DNA of 64,000 nt from Pomphorhynchus laevis (GCA_012934845.2 WNNJ02002146.1:19316-83315); one strand, 5' to 3'. Counted from the stretch's first letter, positions 13,601 to 25,420 are shown. Notes: generated by a model from the letters alone, not told the origin. Numbers and translations are program-made.

Positions 13601-16600
13601 TAAGGATGTTTGAAAAATAGGTAACGCGGATTCAGTTTTGGTCGCAGAACACAGATCAACTATATTAAATCGAAAATTTAACCATGGAGCGTGCATATCC
13701 AGAATGAGTTTTGTAAATCTGGAAAAAGAGATGATAAGTTGCATGTGATTAGATTGTACGATATTTCAAGGCTAACTCAGTGAAGCTGTGACTACCTTCA
13801 ACAATCAAACTGTTTTAGACAAATCAAATAGATTTCCAGTGAAATTTGTACTCAGTATGGATGTCGTTTATCTTACATCTTGATATTGACATTTAAAGCG
13901 TTTAATAATAAAGCGTTTAAAGCATGGTTACATCAGGATGCCATTACGGTACCTTTACAGGCTTCCGTTTACTTTAATGTGTCAAGTGAATCGAATGAAA
14001 AAAAAACACTTTCAAAATGGTCTCGAAAATTATTTCTCAAATGAAATTAAAAGAGTATATATCAAATAAAAAAGGATGAAGTATTTAGAGGTTTTATAAA
14101 TAAGTTTTAGTATAAACTAAAAAGGATTGACAAAGACATCTGCTAAGCTATCCCGATTAAGTATTTGTTGTGTACAATCCGAAGAGTCGCGAAGGATGCG
14201 AGTGGAATTGCAAAATTGTAAACTTAAAAATCAATAAATACTATCACAAATTTCATTGGTAATGAATTAAAGAATTAAAGATCTCGAGTATCGAAATGAA
14301 TAGCAGTAAAACGAGAATGGTGCAGGTTACTGTTATAATAAGAATATAATTTTGGCTATCGGTAGCGACCTCAGAGAACTGTGATGCTCCTGTGCTTTAA
14401 AATGTGATAGCTGAGGTGATTTTGACTAAGGTTGATTGAGAAAATAATCTTGTAAATCATACTCATACCGTAATAATAACAGCAAAATAACATCACAGTT
14501 AAAGAAAGCTTATGAATAATTTAGTAGAAATTGACGTTTTGACTAACTAAATCAAAACAAAATTATCAATCAATATTTTGAATCGTAATGCGGCTCGGCA
14601 TATGAAGTGTAACAGTGTATACATACGCATATACACATGTGCATATATGTATATACACACTACACACATATAATGGTAAAATATAGTGTAATCTCTTTGC
14701 TCGAAGATTTAGATGTAATTACTGAATGCGTTAATAAGCTCAAATTATTTGTATCGCTTACGTGATGATCATATTTATCTGATAAGTTTTCAGATGACGA
14801 TGAGAAAGTACTTCTAGCTCTCTTATTGTCGTGGCCATCCTCAATAGCAACTTGCTTGCTAAAAACGTATATTATAATTTTAAAACATCGAAAGAATTTT
14901 CGTTTAAAGTAGTCAACGGAATTGATGGCTAATGTAAGTACTAATTAATTACTAACTAAACAATATCAAGACTTGTACTGAGCCAAGTACAATCTTAAAA
15001 ACGTTAACAATAAAATAAATAAGATTAAATTAGTATTGATCAATTGCTTCAATTACTAAGTAATAACAATCAATTTGTAAATAATCTCATCAATATTTTA
15101 AATATAATGATTCCAGACAAAATTTCTTATTTAAGCAAGTTTACATAGCAAATTTTCGGTAACTGTTGCAATCGTCGCCTGATGATGACAACAGTTACCA
15201 AAAATTACACCAGTTATCGACAGTTAAAACTTCATTAAATAAGAATTTTTGCCTGGAATCATTTTAAATAACAATAATATTAGTAAATAACTGTAGACTA
15301 ATATTCATTTGCTCAATGTTAGTTTAATATTTGATAATCTGCATAAAGTTTCATGTTTTGTCTATAATAAATATATGTATGTTCAATGACAAATGTTTAG
15401 ATCTACTAAAAAGAAACTGATAGAAATATTAAACGAATTTTGATCGTAATTCACTATTAATTAAGAATTATCGGAACTGGATCAAAAAAGGAGGAAACTT
15501 TTATTTGATAGTTCGCTAACCTCTGTTAGCATTTTCAGAAAATTACCTAAGCTTCTAGATAACTGCAGACCAGTGGATCCATAGAGCTGTTGAATGATTT
15601 TAAATAGTTGATAATGATCCATCATTATTGATAAAGAATTATTGGAGGTTGATCGAAGAGAGAAGGAAACTTTTATTTGATATTACGCTAACCTCTGCTA
15701 GCATCTTCAGAAAATTAGCCAAGCTTCTAGATAACTGCAGACCAGTGCCTCCATAGCACTGTCGAATGATTTTATATAATTGATAATGATCCATCATTAA
15801 TGATAAAGAATTATTGGAGGTTGATCGAAGAGAGAAGGAAACTTTTATTTGATATTACGCTAACCTCTGCTAGCATCTTCAGAAAATTAGCCAAGCTTCT
15901 AGATAACTGCAGACCAGTGCCTCCATAGCACTGTCGAATGATTTTATATAATTGATAATGATCCATCATTAATGATAAAGAATTATTGGAGGTAAATCGA
16001 AGAGAGAAGGTAAATTTTTATTTGAAATTTCGCTAATCTCTTTTAGCATCTTCAGAAAATTACGTAAGCTTCTTGATAACTGCAGACCAGTGGCTTCATA
16101 GAGCTGTCAAATGCTTTTAAATAGTTGATAATGATCCATCATTATTAATAAATAATTATTGAAGCTAGATCAAAAAAGGAGGAAACTTTTATTTGATACT
16201 TCGCTAACCTCTCTTAGCGTCTTTAGAAAATTACCTAAGCTTCTAGGTAAATGCAGACCAGTGGATCCATATAGATCAAAAAAGAAAGAAAACTTTTATT
16301 TGATATTTCGCTAACATCTGTTAGCATCTTCAGAAAATGACTTGTAATTGAAAAAGTAAATTAGTAATTTTCTGAAGATGCTAACAGAGATTAGCAAAAT
16401 ATCAAATAATAGTTTCTCCTTTTTTGATATAGCTCCAATAATTCAATATAACAATATTAAACAAAAACTCTAACTTAAAATAGTTAATTAATATTTCAAA
16501 ACCAAAAAAATTAAATATTAAAAATTAAATGAATAAGATTAAATTAGTATCGAAGAGCGCTTCATGACATTTTTGGACTAAATCAATTAAACAAGATAGT

Positions 16601-18195
16601 GATTAACCCATTATTTGAGATAAATAGAACAAACAACTTTATTCAAAATTAATTTCTACGAAAAATATTATTTTTCTGTATTTGCTGTTGAGTTATGAAT
16701 GATTTTAGTAATAAAATATATAATACCAAAGAATCAATAAAGAAAAATCATTACGTACGTCGAATATTCATAATGACCTAAATCGTTGAAAATAATACCG
16801 AATTTGCCGAACGTAAGTCCATAAATAAATTGCTTATTCAACTTTCTGCATATATGATTTAGTGAAATGACATAACCTTGGGATTCCAGCTTACATAGAC
16901 AAACTACATCGAATCGTTCAATATCATCGGGAATATAATCAATTACATCACATTTAACAGAAGGATTTAACGATTGAAAATAAGATTGTACTGATCTTTT
17001 CATCGGCTCATATTGTGAGCGTGCTTGCAACATAAACGATTCTATATTGATATTATAAGATTCTTTGGCATTCTAAATAATTAAATAATAATCTAATAAT
17101 CTAATAAATAATTTATATCTAAGATTCAATTTAATAATTTAATTAACTCAATTTCAAATGATTAAAGGGAATATTTATCGCTAGATATATTAATTTAAAC
17201 ATATTACGCGTTACCCAAGAAATATGAAACTCAAATATGTTTTTTCTAATTATTCAAATACTGCTTTAATAGCTTATATCAGTCGTGTAATTTATTCCAA
17301 ATCAATAGAATTCACAAGAATTCATGCAAGCCACGCTATCTGTAAATGATAGCGTTTTGTCTTGAATTCTAAAAATGCATGATTTGATCAATAAAATTGC
17401 ATGATCTCAATTGTATGATAGAATTAATTTTTGATGTGATTGAATACGAAAGATAAAACTAGAACTAAACGGATTTAAAGTTATTATTACATTTTTGTTA
17501 TAATTCAATTTTTGTAAGTTAATTTTTTTGTAAGAATTTGCAAGAATTCGATTTTTGTTATGACATTGTAGTTATATTCAAAAGCTTTAAATTATTTGAG
17601 CAAAAAGTGAAATTTCAATCAAAATAAAATACAAAAACTTTAATTTAATTACATTTTTAAAAATTTGTTTCACTGATTCAATTACAAAATTAATTCTGCT
17701 ACTTTTCTCAGCGTAGCTCAAAAAAATATTCTATTAATATTTACCGATTTGGCTTATTTAATATTAATAATTATCAATATTAATTACAATTGCAATTAAT
17801 GTATAATTAATTATATAATTAATCAATTTTGAAAATATATTGTAAAACTTTTATGAGTAAAATGATCTCGACAACTGAGGAACATCAAACGAAAAACAAA
17901 AACGTTATTTATTAAATGCGTACCAATCTTCCATCGGCGATACACAAATAGTTAGTTCCCGCTAGAATTAGGTTCTTTGCTGCTTCCGCACTACACCCAT
18001 TCAATCCGATTAATAATACGGACGCATTAGCTATTCTTAATATAATAATGAATATACAGATGAGGAGATAAATAAATTAAACCAAACAGATTGTTAAAGA
18101 TACCTTTTCTGGACGTTTAAACCCCACAGCCGGATTTGTCTATCATACAAAGCAAACTGGTCGTCATTAATGCTCGCCGAACTAGCAGAATCCAT
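7631..18195 (-). CDS. SAE1: SUMO-activating enzyme subunit 1 (SAE1/AOS1), seven exons
   Basis: SAE1 pairs with UBA2 as the nuclear E1 that adenylates SUMO. Exons on the minus strand: 18195-18104, 18035-17924, 17072-16755, 11861-11759, 8551-8431, 7837-7765, 7720-7631. They total 909 nt (302 aa plus stop), and every junction keeps phase with GT-AG borders. Recognisable blocks in order: YDRQIRLWGLNVQKR (the N-terminal arm whose Arg contacts ATP in the family), VLLIGLNGCSAEAAKNLILAG (nucleotide-binding loop), LNPSVKCDV, FDVVCLC, NHICRKLN, GLTFGKFGIIFNDLGHYEY, VIIGGMISQEVTK and the C-terminal HPIHNFFLLDC. There is no catalytic cysteine, as expected for this subunit. The protein is shorter than human SAE1 (346 aa); the acidic linker after the GHYEY block is missing, and a small unseen exon in the 4.9-kb intron 3 could hold it. 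The ATG directly follows TTTTAG. Confidence 0.93.
8107..8370 (-). mobile_element. structured foldback element with hammerhead-like core
   Basis: It lies in the 593-bp intron 5 of SAE1. Long terminal arms pair: TAATAGATACCGT at the left and its complement at the right, continuing through ACTCATCAGTGCCAGATC and TGCTGGATGCA, so each arm is about 60-70 bp. The left arm has about 10 extra bases. The interior folds further (GCACTG/CAGTGC, ATAGTGCT/AGCACTCTAT, ATGAGGT/TACCTCAT). On the minus strand the left arm reads CTGATGAG, a hairpin GTCAT-TGTG-ATGAC and GAAAC, then GGTATCTATT, which pairs with AATAGATACC-GTC from the right arm. These are hammerhead core parts, but 13 extra nt separate GTC from stem I. 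It could equally be a plain foldback MITE. Confidence 0.6.
9085..9330. repeat. repeat block with short tandem units, same family as 15.5-16.4 kb
   Basis: It contains ATTGGAGCTGGATCAAAGAA and GATATTTCGCTAACTTCTGTTAGCATCTTCAG, matching the 175-bp array at 15.5-16.4 kb. The tail is a 33-bp unit (CTTCTGTTAGCATCTTCAG plus AAAATTACAGTAAT) repeated about four times between 9182 and 9305, then an inverted CTGAAGATGCGAACAG. A looser relative lies at about 9795-9915. It lies in SAE1 intron 4. Confidence 0.75.
9331..11750. other. SAE1 intron 4, AT-rich, no gene seen
   Basis: No exon-like segment was found on either strand apart from scattered repeat scraps. Near 9577-9600 the minus strand reads CCTGATGAAAATACAGGG followed by AAAACGTTG, a worn version of the hammerhead-like motif seen elsewhere in the window. 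Confidence 0.4.
11870..15450. other. SAE1 intron 3 (part), AT-rich with low-complexity tracts
   Basis: AT-only tracts at about 12520-12620 and 12700-12790 are diverged copies of each other (both end in TAATATCTAATATTGTAGGA). A TA/CA-rich microsatellite-like tract lies at about 14610-14672. No exon was recognised, though a short SAE1 linker exon could lie here. Confidence 0.4.
15455..16445. repeat. tandem array, about 175-bp unit, ending in an inverted copy
   Basis: Units start with AATTAT(T/C)GGAG at about 15468, 15640, 15807, 15982 and 16157. Each holds ACTTTTATTTGATA, a TTCGCTAACCTC-like block, TTAGCATCTTCAGAAAATTA, GATAACTGCAGACCAGTG and AATGATCCATCATTA. A partial unit at about 16270-16335 is followed by an inverted partial unit at about 16355-16440. 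Copies two and three are nearly identical. The minus strand of each unit carries CTGAAGATGCTAAC, a short loop, GTTAGC and GAAATATC, a hammerhead-like layout with one extra base after CTGAAGA. It lies in SAE1 intron 3. Confidence 0.85.
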
Positions 18196-18480
18196 CTAAA
18201 ATTACTAAACAATAACTAACAGCGTTATCGGAAATTTAAAATTATAAGATTTAAAAGTGTACATTGTGTGACTAATGATTCATTACAATAATAGAAAAGA
18301 CAAAGTAGTATCATATCGCATAATAACCGTTAAAATCCATAAATATAGTGCGTTCGGTAGGCTTAAAAAGGCCAAGTTATGAAAATGACATTTTAATTAT
18401 GGACATAAGAATCTATTTTGGAGAAATACGAAATAGGCCTTGAATAATGAATGTGAATCTTGTATTTATCAAAATTGTAA

Positions 18481-21400
18481 TTTTTTAACATATAACAAGG
18501 CAGCCGAACTGACTGATTGTATTTCACCCTACTAATGAGTGCTGCCGGCTACTATCGGCTAGTCTAGAAGTGATAAAGAAGAATGATCTGCGTGTAATCG
18601 AACTCTGGCTGTTGGAAACATATACGATTATAAAACTGAATCTTAGTAGCTCCCTAAGCACAGTTTTACACAATATGATATAAAATTATAAAAATGTATC
18701 CTCAAAAGAGATTATGTGAGAAAGAAAGCAATGACAGCATATAAAATTCATGCCGAATAAAATTTCGATGACCATGAAAGCACGTTCTTAGTTAAAAGAG
18801 GCTAGGTTCATGCTACTACGTAAGAAAATTCTCGATAATGTCCTTTAAATATATCACAAGGCAGCCGAACTGACTGATAATATTTCACCATACTAATGAG
18901 TGCTGCGACTACTATCGGCTAGTCTAGGAGTGATAAAGAAGAATGATCTGCGTGTAATCGAACTCTGGCTGTTGGAAACATCTACGATTATAAAACTGAA
19001 TGTTAGTAGCTCCCTAAGCACAGTTTTACACAATCTGATATAAAATCATACAAATGTATCCTCAAAAGGGATTATGTGAGAAAGAAAGCAATGACAGCAT
19101 ATAAAATTCATGCCGAATAAAATTAGGATGATCAGGAAAGCACGTACATAGTTAAAAGAGGCTAGGTCCATGCTACTACGTAAGAAAAATCTCGGTGATG
19201 TCCTTTAAATATATCACAAAACAGCCGAACTGACTGATGGTATTTCACCCTACTAATGAGTGCTGCCGGCTACCATCAGCCAGTCTAGGAGTGATAAAGA
19301 AGAATGATATACGTGTAATCGAACTCTGGCTGTTGGAAACATCTACGATTATAAAACTAAACCTTAGTAGCTCCCTAAGCACAGTTTTACACAATCTGAT
19401 ATAAAATTATAAAAATGTATCCTCAAAAGGGATTATGTGAGAAAAAAGCAATGACAGCATATAAAATTCATGCCGAATAAAATTAGGATGATCAGGAAAG
19501 AACGTTATTAGTAAAAAGAGGCTAGGTCCATGCTACTACGTAAGAAAATTCTCGATAATGTCCTTTAAATATATCACAAGGCAGCCGAACTGACTGATGG
19601 TATTTCACCCTACTAATGAGTGCTGCCGGCTACCATCAGCTAGTCTAGGAGTGGTAAAGAAGAATGATCTGCGTGTAAACAAACTCTGGCTGTTGGAAAT
19701 ATCTACGATTATAAAACTGAATCTTAGTAGCTCCCTAAGCACAGTTTTACACAATCTGATATAAAATTATAAAAATGTATCCTCAAAAGGGATTATGTGA
19801 GAAAGAAAGCAATGACAGCATATAAAATTCATGCCGAATAAAATTAGGATGATCAGGAAAGCACGTTCTTAGTTAAAAGAGGCTAAGTCCATGCTACTAC
19901 GTAAGAAAATTCTCGGTGATGTCCTTTAAATATATCACAAGGCAGCCGAACTGACTGATGGTATTTCACCCTAATAATGAGTGCTGCCGGCTACCATCAG
20001 CTAGTCTAGGAGTGATAAAGAAAAAATGATCTGCGTGTAATTGAACTCCGTCTGCTGGAAACATCTACGATTATAAAACTGAATCTTAGTAGCTACCTAA
20101 GCACAGTTTTACACAATCTGATATAAAATTTTAAAAATGTATCCTCAAAAGGGATTATGTGAGAAAGAAAGCAATGACAGCATATAAAATGCATGGCGAA
20201 TAAAATTAGGATGATCAGGAAAGCACGTACATAGTTAAAAGAGGCTATGTCCATGCTACTAAGTAAGAAAATTCTCGGTGATGTCCTTTAAATATATCAC
20301 AAGGCAGCCGAACTGACTGATTGTATTTCACCCTACTAATGAGTGCGGAAGGCTACCATCAGCTAGTCTAGGAGTGATAAAGAAGAATGATCTGCGTGTA
20401 ATCGAACTCTGGCTGTTGGAAACATCTACGATTATAAAACTGAATCTTATTAGCTCCCTGAGCACAGTTTAACACAATCTAATATAAAATTATAAAAATG
20501 TATCCTCTAAAGGGATTTATGAGAAAGAAAGCAATGACAGTATATAAAATTCATGCTGAATAAAATTAGGATGATCAGGAAAGCAAGCTGTTAGCTTAAA
20601 GAGGCTGGGCCCATGCTAATACGTCAGCAAATTATCGGAGATGTCTTTTAAATATATCACAAGGCAGCCGAAACGACTGATGGTAGTTCACCCTACTAAT
20701 GAGTGCTGCCGGCTACCATCAGCTAGTCTAGGAGTGATAAGGAAGAATGATCTGCGTGTAATCGAACTCTGGCTGTTGGAAACATCCACGATTATAAAAC
20801 TGAATGTTAGTAGCTCCCTAAGCACAGTTTTACACAATCTGATATAAAATTATAAAAATGTATCCTCAAAAGCGATTATGCGAGAAAGAAAGCAATGACA
20901 GCATATAAAATTCATGCCGAATAAAATTTCAATGACCAGGAAAGCACGTTCTTAGTTAAAAGAGGCTAGGTCCATGCCACTACGTAAGAAAATTCTCGAT
21001 AATGTCCTTTAAATATATCACAAGATAGCCAAACTGACTGATGGTAGTTCACCGTACTAATGAGTGCTGCCGGCTACCATCAGCTAGTCTAGGAGTGATA
21101 AAGAAGAATGATCTGCGTGTAATCAAACTCTGGCTGTTGGAAACATCTATGATTATAAAACTGAATCTTATTAGCTCCCGGAGCACAGTTTTACACAATC
21201 TGATATAGAATTATAAAAATGTATTCTCTAAATGGAAGGCAATTATATCGCCTACTCATCCTCTCAACTTCATGTTTTGCCTACGCAAATCCGAGCAGTT
21301 ACGTGAACATCGACTAACGCTCAAACATCGTAGAAAATTCCATCGGCATTATCAGGATATCAGATATCGAGCAATAAACAGTTGGAACAGGCTCCCGTCA

Positions 21401-23045
21401 TCTGCAATTGAATGCCGGAACATCCGAGAATTTCGATGTGCGTTGAATATTGTATCGCTCTCATAGGAAATCAAACCTGATTTGGATTGTTTTTTTGTTT
21501 TACTGACATTGAACTTTTACATTGAGATCCAGCCAAACGAGCCACCGATCATCGGCTGTTAAATATCAATAACAAAGGGATTACGTGAGAAAGAAAGCAA
21601 TGACAGCATATAAAATTCATGCCGAATAAAATTAGGATGATGAATGCTGCCAGCTACCATCAGCTTGTCAAGGAGTAATAAGGATTATCCTAGGCATGTA
21701 ATCACATTTCGGTTTTGGCCAAAATTTACGATTTTAAAACTGAATCTTATTAGCTCCCTAAGCACAGTTTTACACAATCTGATATAAAATTATAAAAATG
21801 TATCCTCAAAAGGGATTATGTGAGAAAAAAGCAATGACAGCATATAAAATTCATGCCGAATAAAATTAGGATGATCAGAAAACACGTTCTTAGTTAAAAG
21901 AGGCTAGGTCCATGCTACTACGTAAGAAAATTCTCGGTGATGTCCTTTAAATATATCACAAGGCAGCCGGACTGACTGATGGTAGTTCACCCTACTAATT
22001 AGTGCTGCCGGCTACCATCAGCTAGTCTAGGAGTGATAAATAAGAATGATATGCGTGTAATCGAACTCTGGCTGTTGGAAACATCTACGATTATAAAACT
22101 GAATCTTAGTAGCTCCCTAAGCACAGTTTTACACAATCTGATATAAAATTATATAAATGTATCCTCAAAAGGGATTATGCGAGAAAGAAAGCAATGAGAG
22201 CAAATAAAATTCATGCCGAATAAAATTACGATGATCAGGAAAGCAAGCTGTTAGCTTAAAGAGGCTGGGCCCATGCTAATACGTCAGCAAATTATCGGAG
22301 ATGTCTTTTAAATATATCACAAGGCAGCCGAAACGACTGATGGTAGTTCACCCTACTAATGAGTGCTGCCGACTACCATCAACTAGTCTACGAGTGATAA
22401 AGAAGAATGATCTGCATGTAATCGAACTCTGGCTGTTGGAAACATCTACGATTATAAAACTGATTCTTATTAGCTCCCTAAGCACAGTTTTACACAATCT
22501 GATATAAAATTATAAAAATGAATCCTCAAAAGGGATTATGTGAGAAAGCAAGCAGCGACGGCAATTAAAATTCCTGCCGAATAAAATTAAGATAATCAGG
22601 AAAGCACGTTGTTAGTTTAAAGAGGCTGGGTCGATGCTACTATCTTAGCAAATTCTCGGAGATGCCTTTTAAATATATCACAAGGCAGCCAAAACGACTG
22701 ATGGTAGTTCACCCTACTGATGAGCGCTGCCGGATACCATCAGATCGTCTAGGAGTGATAAGGAAGTCTGCTCCACATGTAATCGAACTCCGGTTTTTGG
22801 CAACATCTGCGACTATGAAACTGAAGCTTTCTAACTCCCGGAGCACAGTTTTACACAATTTGATAAAACTTATAAGAATGTATTTAATAAAGGAATCCTG
22901 TGAGAAAGCAAGCAACGACATCAATTTGAAATTTCTGCCGATAAAGTTAGGATGCTTAGAAAAGCACGTTGCTAGTTTAAAGAGGTTAGGTCCATGCTAC
23001 CATCACATTCTCGGTGATGTCCTTTAAATATATAAAAAGCAGCCG
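18481..23045. repeat. 360-bp tandem satellite, about twelve copies
   Basis: The marker TCCTTTAAATATATCACAAG recurs at 18841, 19201, 19561, 19922, 20284, 20644 and 21005, then near 21943, 22304, 22664 and 23020, giving spacings of 360-362 bp. The first copy (about 18481) is diverged. Each unit contains a hairpin, CTGATGGTA and TACCATCAG, enclosing CCTACTAATGAGTGCTGCC. Copies are well homogenised. Open frames of 68 aa (20641, 22301) and 121 aa (22662-23027) arise from the repeat and match no family I know. The array is interrupted by a LINE tail at 21.2-21.6 kb and starts about 285 bp upstream of the SAE1 start codon. Confidence 0.93.
21233..21565 (+). mobile_element. LINE 3'-terminal fragment inserted in the 360-bp satellite
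   Basis: The plus strand encodes FMFCLRKSEQLREHRLTLKH, RYRAINSWNRLPSSAIE and a stop at 21464-21466, followed by about 100 bp of 3' UTR. The REHRLTL and RxINxWNxLP motifs are the usual C-terminal tail of CR1/Jockey-superfamily reverse transcriptases. Satellite sequence stops at about 21232 and resumes at about 21566, so the insertion post-dates at least part of the array's expansion. The family differs from the L2-like one further right. Confidence 0.75.
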
Positions 23046-23049
23046 AAGG

Positions 23050-24010
23050 ATTATTCAAAGCGTATCTTGATACTTGTGTATATAGGCGTGGCCAGTAAGT
23101 GGTCTTTCTTTGCGAAAGTTAGATGAGGCTGAGGTTATTTTAGTGTTGATTGCAAAGGATTTAGTTTAATGGAGATGTTTAAGGGTGAGACAAAAATGTT
23201 GTCGATAGTCTACTGATAGGGTTGAATCGATATGATTGCAAAAATGGGCGTGAAATGGATTTTGGGTGATAGTCCATAGATTATTTTGATGAAGCGCCGT
23301 TTACATGCATCTAATTGCTTAACGTTGTTACTTGAAAGGTCGGAACATATTACAGGAATATCCAAAGTTTTCATTTATTCTGGTATAACCTTAAAGAATC
23401 GCATGGCATCATGTAAGCTTAAACTTGAAAGTTTTCGATATTTGTATGTGGTCGATAATACTTTACCTTATTTTTGTTCAAAGTGGAGACGAAAAAATGA
23501 CCATGTGGTAGTTATATGGACGTCTAGATTTTTATAAGGGTTGATAAATTCGTTAGGTCGATAATATAGCGAAAGTTTATAGGAATTAAGAAGACATATT
23601 CCACGGTGGAATTTGTTGGCTTTTTGTCTTCATAATGTTGACAGTAAAGATTTATTTGATACAGTATAGATTAAGTAGATCAAGTATGGATTGTGTGATT
23701 TGAATAGAGTCCGAAAGTATGAGAAGGTCGTTGGCAAAACTAATGATTTTGGAGTGGGGTGGTTTACAAGTATATTGGTAAATCTCCAACAACGAGTAGA
23801 ACAAGAGCAAACTTAATGGGTCACCTTGCAAGACTCTTTGTGTTAAGTGATAGGAGCGGAGAAAGAAACACTATCATAAATGCACACTTCATTCGGTAGC
23901 ACCATACGATGCAATGGGTCGAGGAAAATCCCGGATGTGTGCTATTAAAAATTAAGTTTTCCAATAAGAAGTTGACTGTTAATATAATCGAAAGTTGAAA
24001 TAGTTGGAAG
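23050..24010 (-). mobile_element. degenerate LINE reverse transcriptase remnant
   Basis: On the minus strand, near 23840-23700, an open segment reads LQGDPLSLLLFYSLLEIYQ, then PPHSKIISFANDLLIL. This matches RT motif B (QGDPLSPLLF) and motif C (FADD, here FAND). Farther downstream, weaker segments suggest the thumb region. Many stops interrupt the frames, so it is an old copy. It is bounded on the right by unrelated DNA and on the left by the 360-bp satellite. Confidence 0.65.
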
Positions 24011-24449
24011 AATACGTCAAAGCATATATGAGAATAATTTGAAAGAATGATTAAAGACTACCATGTCGCGATATGCATTTAGATATGAAGAAATACAAAA
24101 CCTTTATATAGTACTTTAAGTACTGATTGCTACCAGGAATTGGTAACCAAGTATCCAATAAAAACTTTGTTAAACAGCTCAAACCAACATTGGTCAAGTA
24201 GATCAAATGTATCTTTAATATGTTCATTCGCAATACTGTAATATTGGTCAAACCAATATTGGTTATCTTTGTGATTATTGACATAATCACAAAGATTATC
24301 ACAAAGATCACGTCACCTTGATGTCACCATAAAGTTATTTAGAGTCTCTTGATTCACAGACCCAAACAGACTTATCTAGCTTGAGGAAGATTGTTCAAAC
24401 GGATACTCAAATGTCCAGCTAACGTACATGTAAATATACACAACCAGTT

Positions 24450-24910
24450 GTTTTCTGTGATTGTATTGATAAGGTGACCTCAAAGAAGCGTATATATAAT
24501 AGAGGATGCTCAGTTATTCTGGCTAATGCACCCGAGTCTATCTTCGAGAATGCGCAAGCACGACTGAATGACAACATTCAGAGTTTAAGAGCTATTCTGG
24601 CGCATGTACTTGGCTCCTGTGACATTGATACAGTCCAAAAAGTTAAACTTGTCGCGTTTTTCCACCTAGGTAAGCGTAATGCTTTAAATAATAAACCCCA
24701 AGTACTCAAAGCAGTCTTCCATAACCAATATCATGCTGCTTTAATGTTGTGAAACTCGTTCCGTCTCAAAGGGTCTAATATTCGACTGCTGAAAGATCTT
24801 GATGTATCAGAACGAAAAAAATTATCGAATGTTAAAGAGTAACTAGCATCTCGTGTTGCTAAAGGAGAAACAAATCTCTATCTAATATGATTTGTTATAC
24901 TGATAAGTTG
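24450..24910 (+). mobile_element. LINE ORF1-like fragment
   Basis: The plus-strand frame from 24474 encodes an NRGCSVILANAPES segment, then ARLNDNIQSLRAILAHVLG, VQKVKLVAFFHLGKRNA, PQVLKAVFHNQYHAALML. After a break at 24750 it goes on in another frame as NSFRLKGSNIRLLKDLDVSE and ASRVAKGETNLYL. This 'ANAPES ... RLNDD ... FRLGK ... PLKV ... LRNS.RLKGSNIRILKDLS' layout is one I associate with the N-terminal domain of LINE polyproteins, notably in flatworm genomes, though I cannot confirm taxon specificity. No RT follows, so the fragment is dead. Confidence 0.55.
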
Positions 24911-25069
24911 TTGACCTGTGGCCTTGGTTTACTCGGTAATATAGCCTCTGTCAGAAATACTGAAACTGTGTATTTTCGATACGACATTATTTTATGCTAA
25001 TTTTCAAGCAAATTTAAGGAATTTTGTCAATTTCTTATAACGAAGAATTATAAATCAACAAATTATTAT

Positions 25070-25420
25070 TAAAATATTAAATTTACAATATGTAAATCAA
25101 CAAAATATTATTAAACATAAATTTAAATATTAAGCGAAAAATCTTATGGATGGATAATAAACAAATGATATCACATCCTCTAATATTTAGTAGTCATTTC
25201 ATAAAATTTGACTATTATTTTAAATTTCAATTTTAAATTTTGCCGATATATAAATAAAAATTGTATAAAATATTTATCTTTATTATATAATTATATTAAA
25301 TATAATTATTTAATATTTATCTTTATTATATCTTTATCTAATAGATATCTTTATTATATATATTTATCATTAAAATACGTAGACTCAGTAATTTGATCTA
25401 ATTTGATTACTTCTTTTGTA
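25070..25420 (+). mobile_element. probable Penelope-like 3' tail fragment
   Basis: It contains TTATGGATGGATAATAAA, then GTCATTTCATAAAA, TTTTAAATTTCAATTTT and ACGTAGACTCAGTAATTTGA in the same order as the tails at 40.3-42.0 kb, which follow Penelope-like C-terminal coding segments. It is short and diverged, and abuts the 3' end of the RTE element. Confidence 0.45.

Noticed and set aside
20641-20847. 68-aa open frame starting MSFKYITRQPKRLM, repeated at 22301 and extended to 121 aa at 22662
   Set aside because: It is produced by the 360-bp satellite. Most units break the frame and the peptide resembles no family known to me; kept only as a note under the satellite.
22717-22760. CTGATGAGCGCTGCCGG in one satellite unit, looking like a hammerhead start
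   Set aside because: No GAAA or cleavage triplet in the right place, and other units read CTAATGAG. The surrounding CTGATGGTA/TACCATCAG hairpin explains the structure.
24051-24311. 86-aa minus-strand frame
   Set aside because: Low-complexity Ile/Thr-rich translation of ACAAAGATTATC-type repeats, with no family resemblance.
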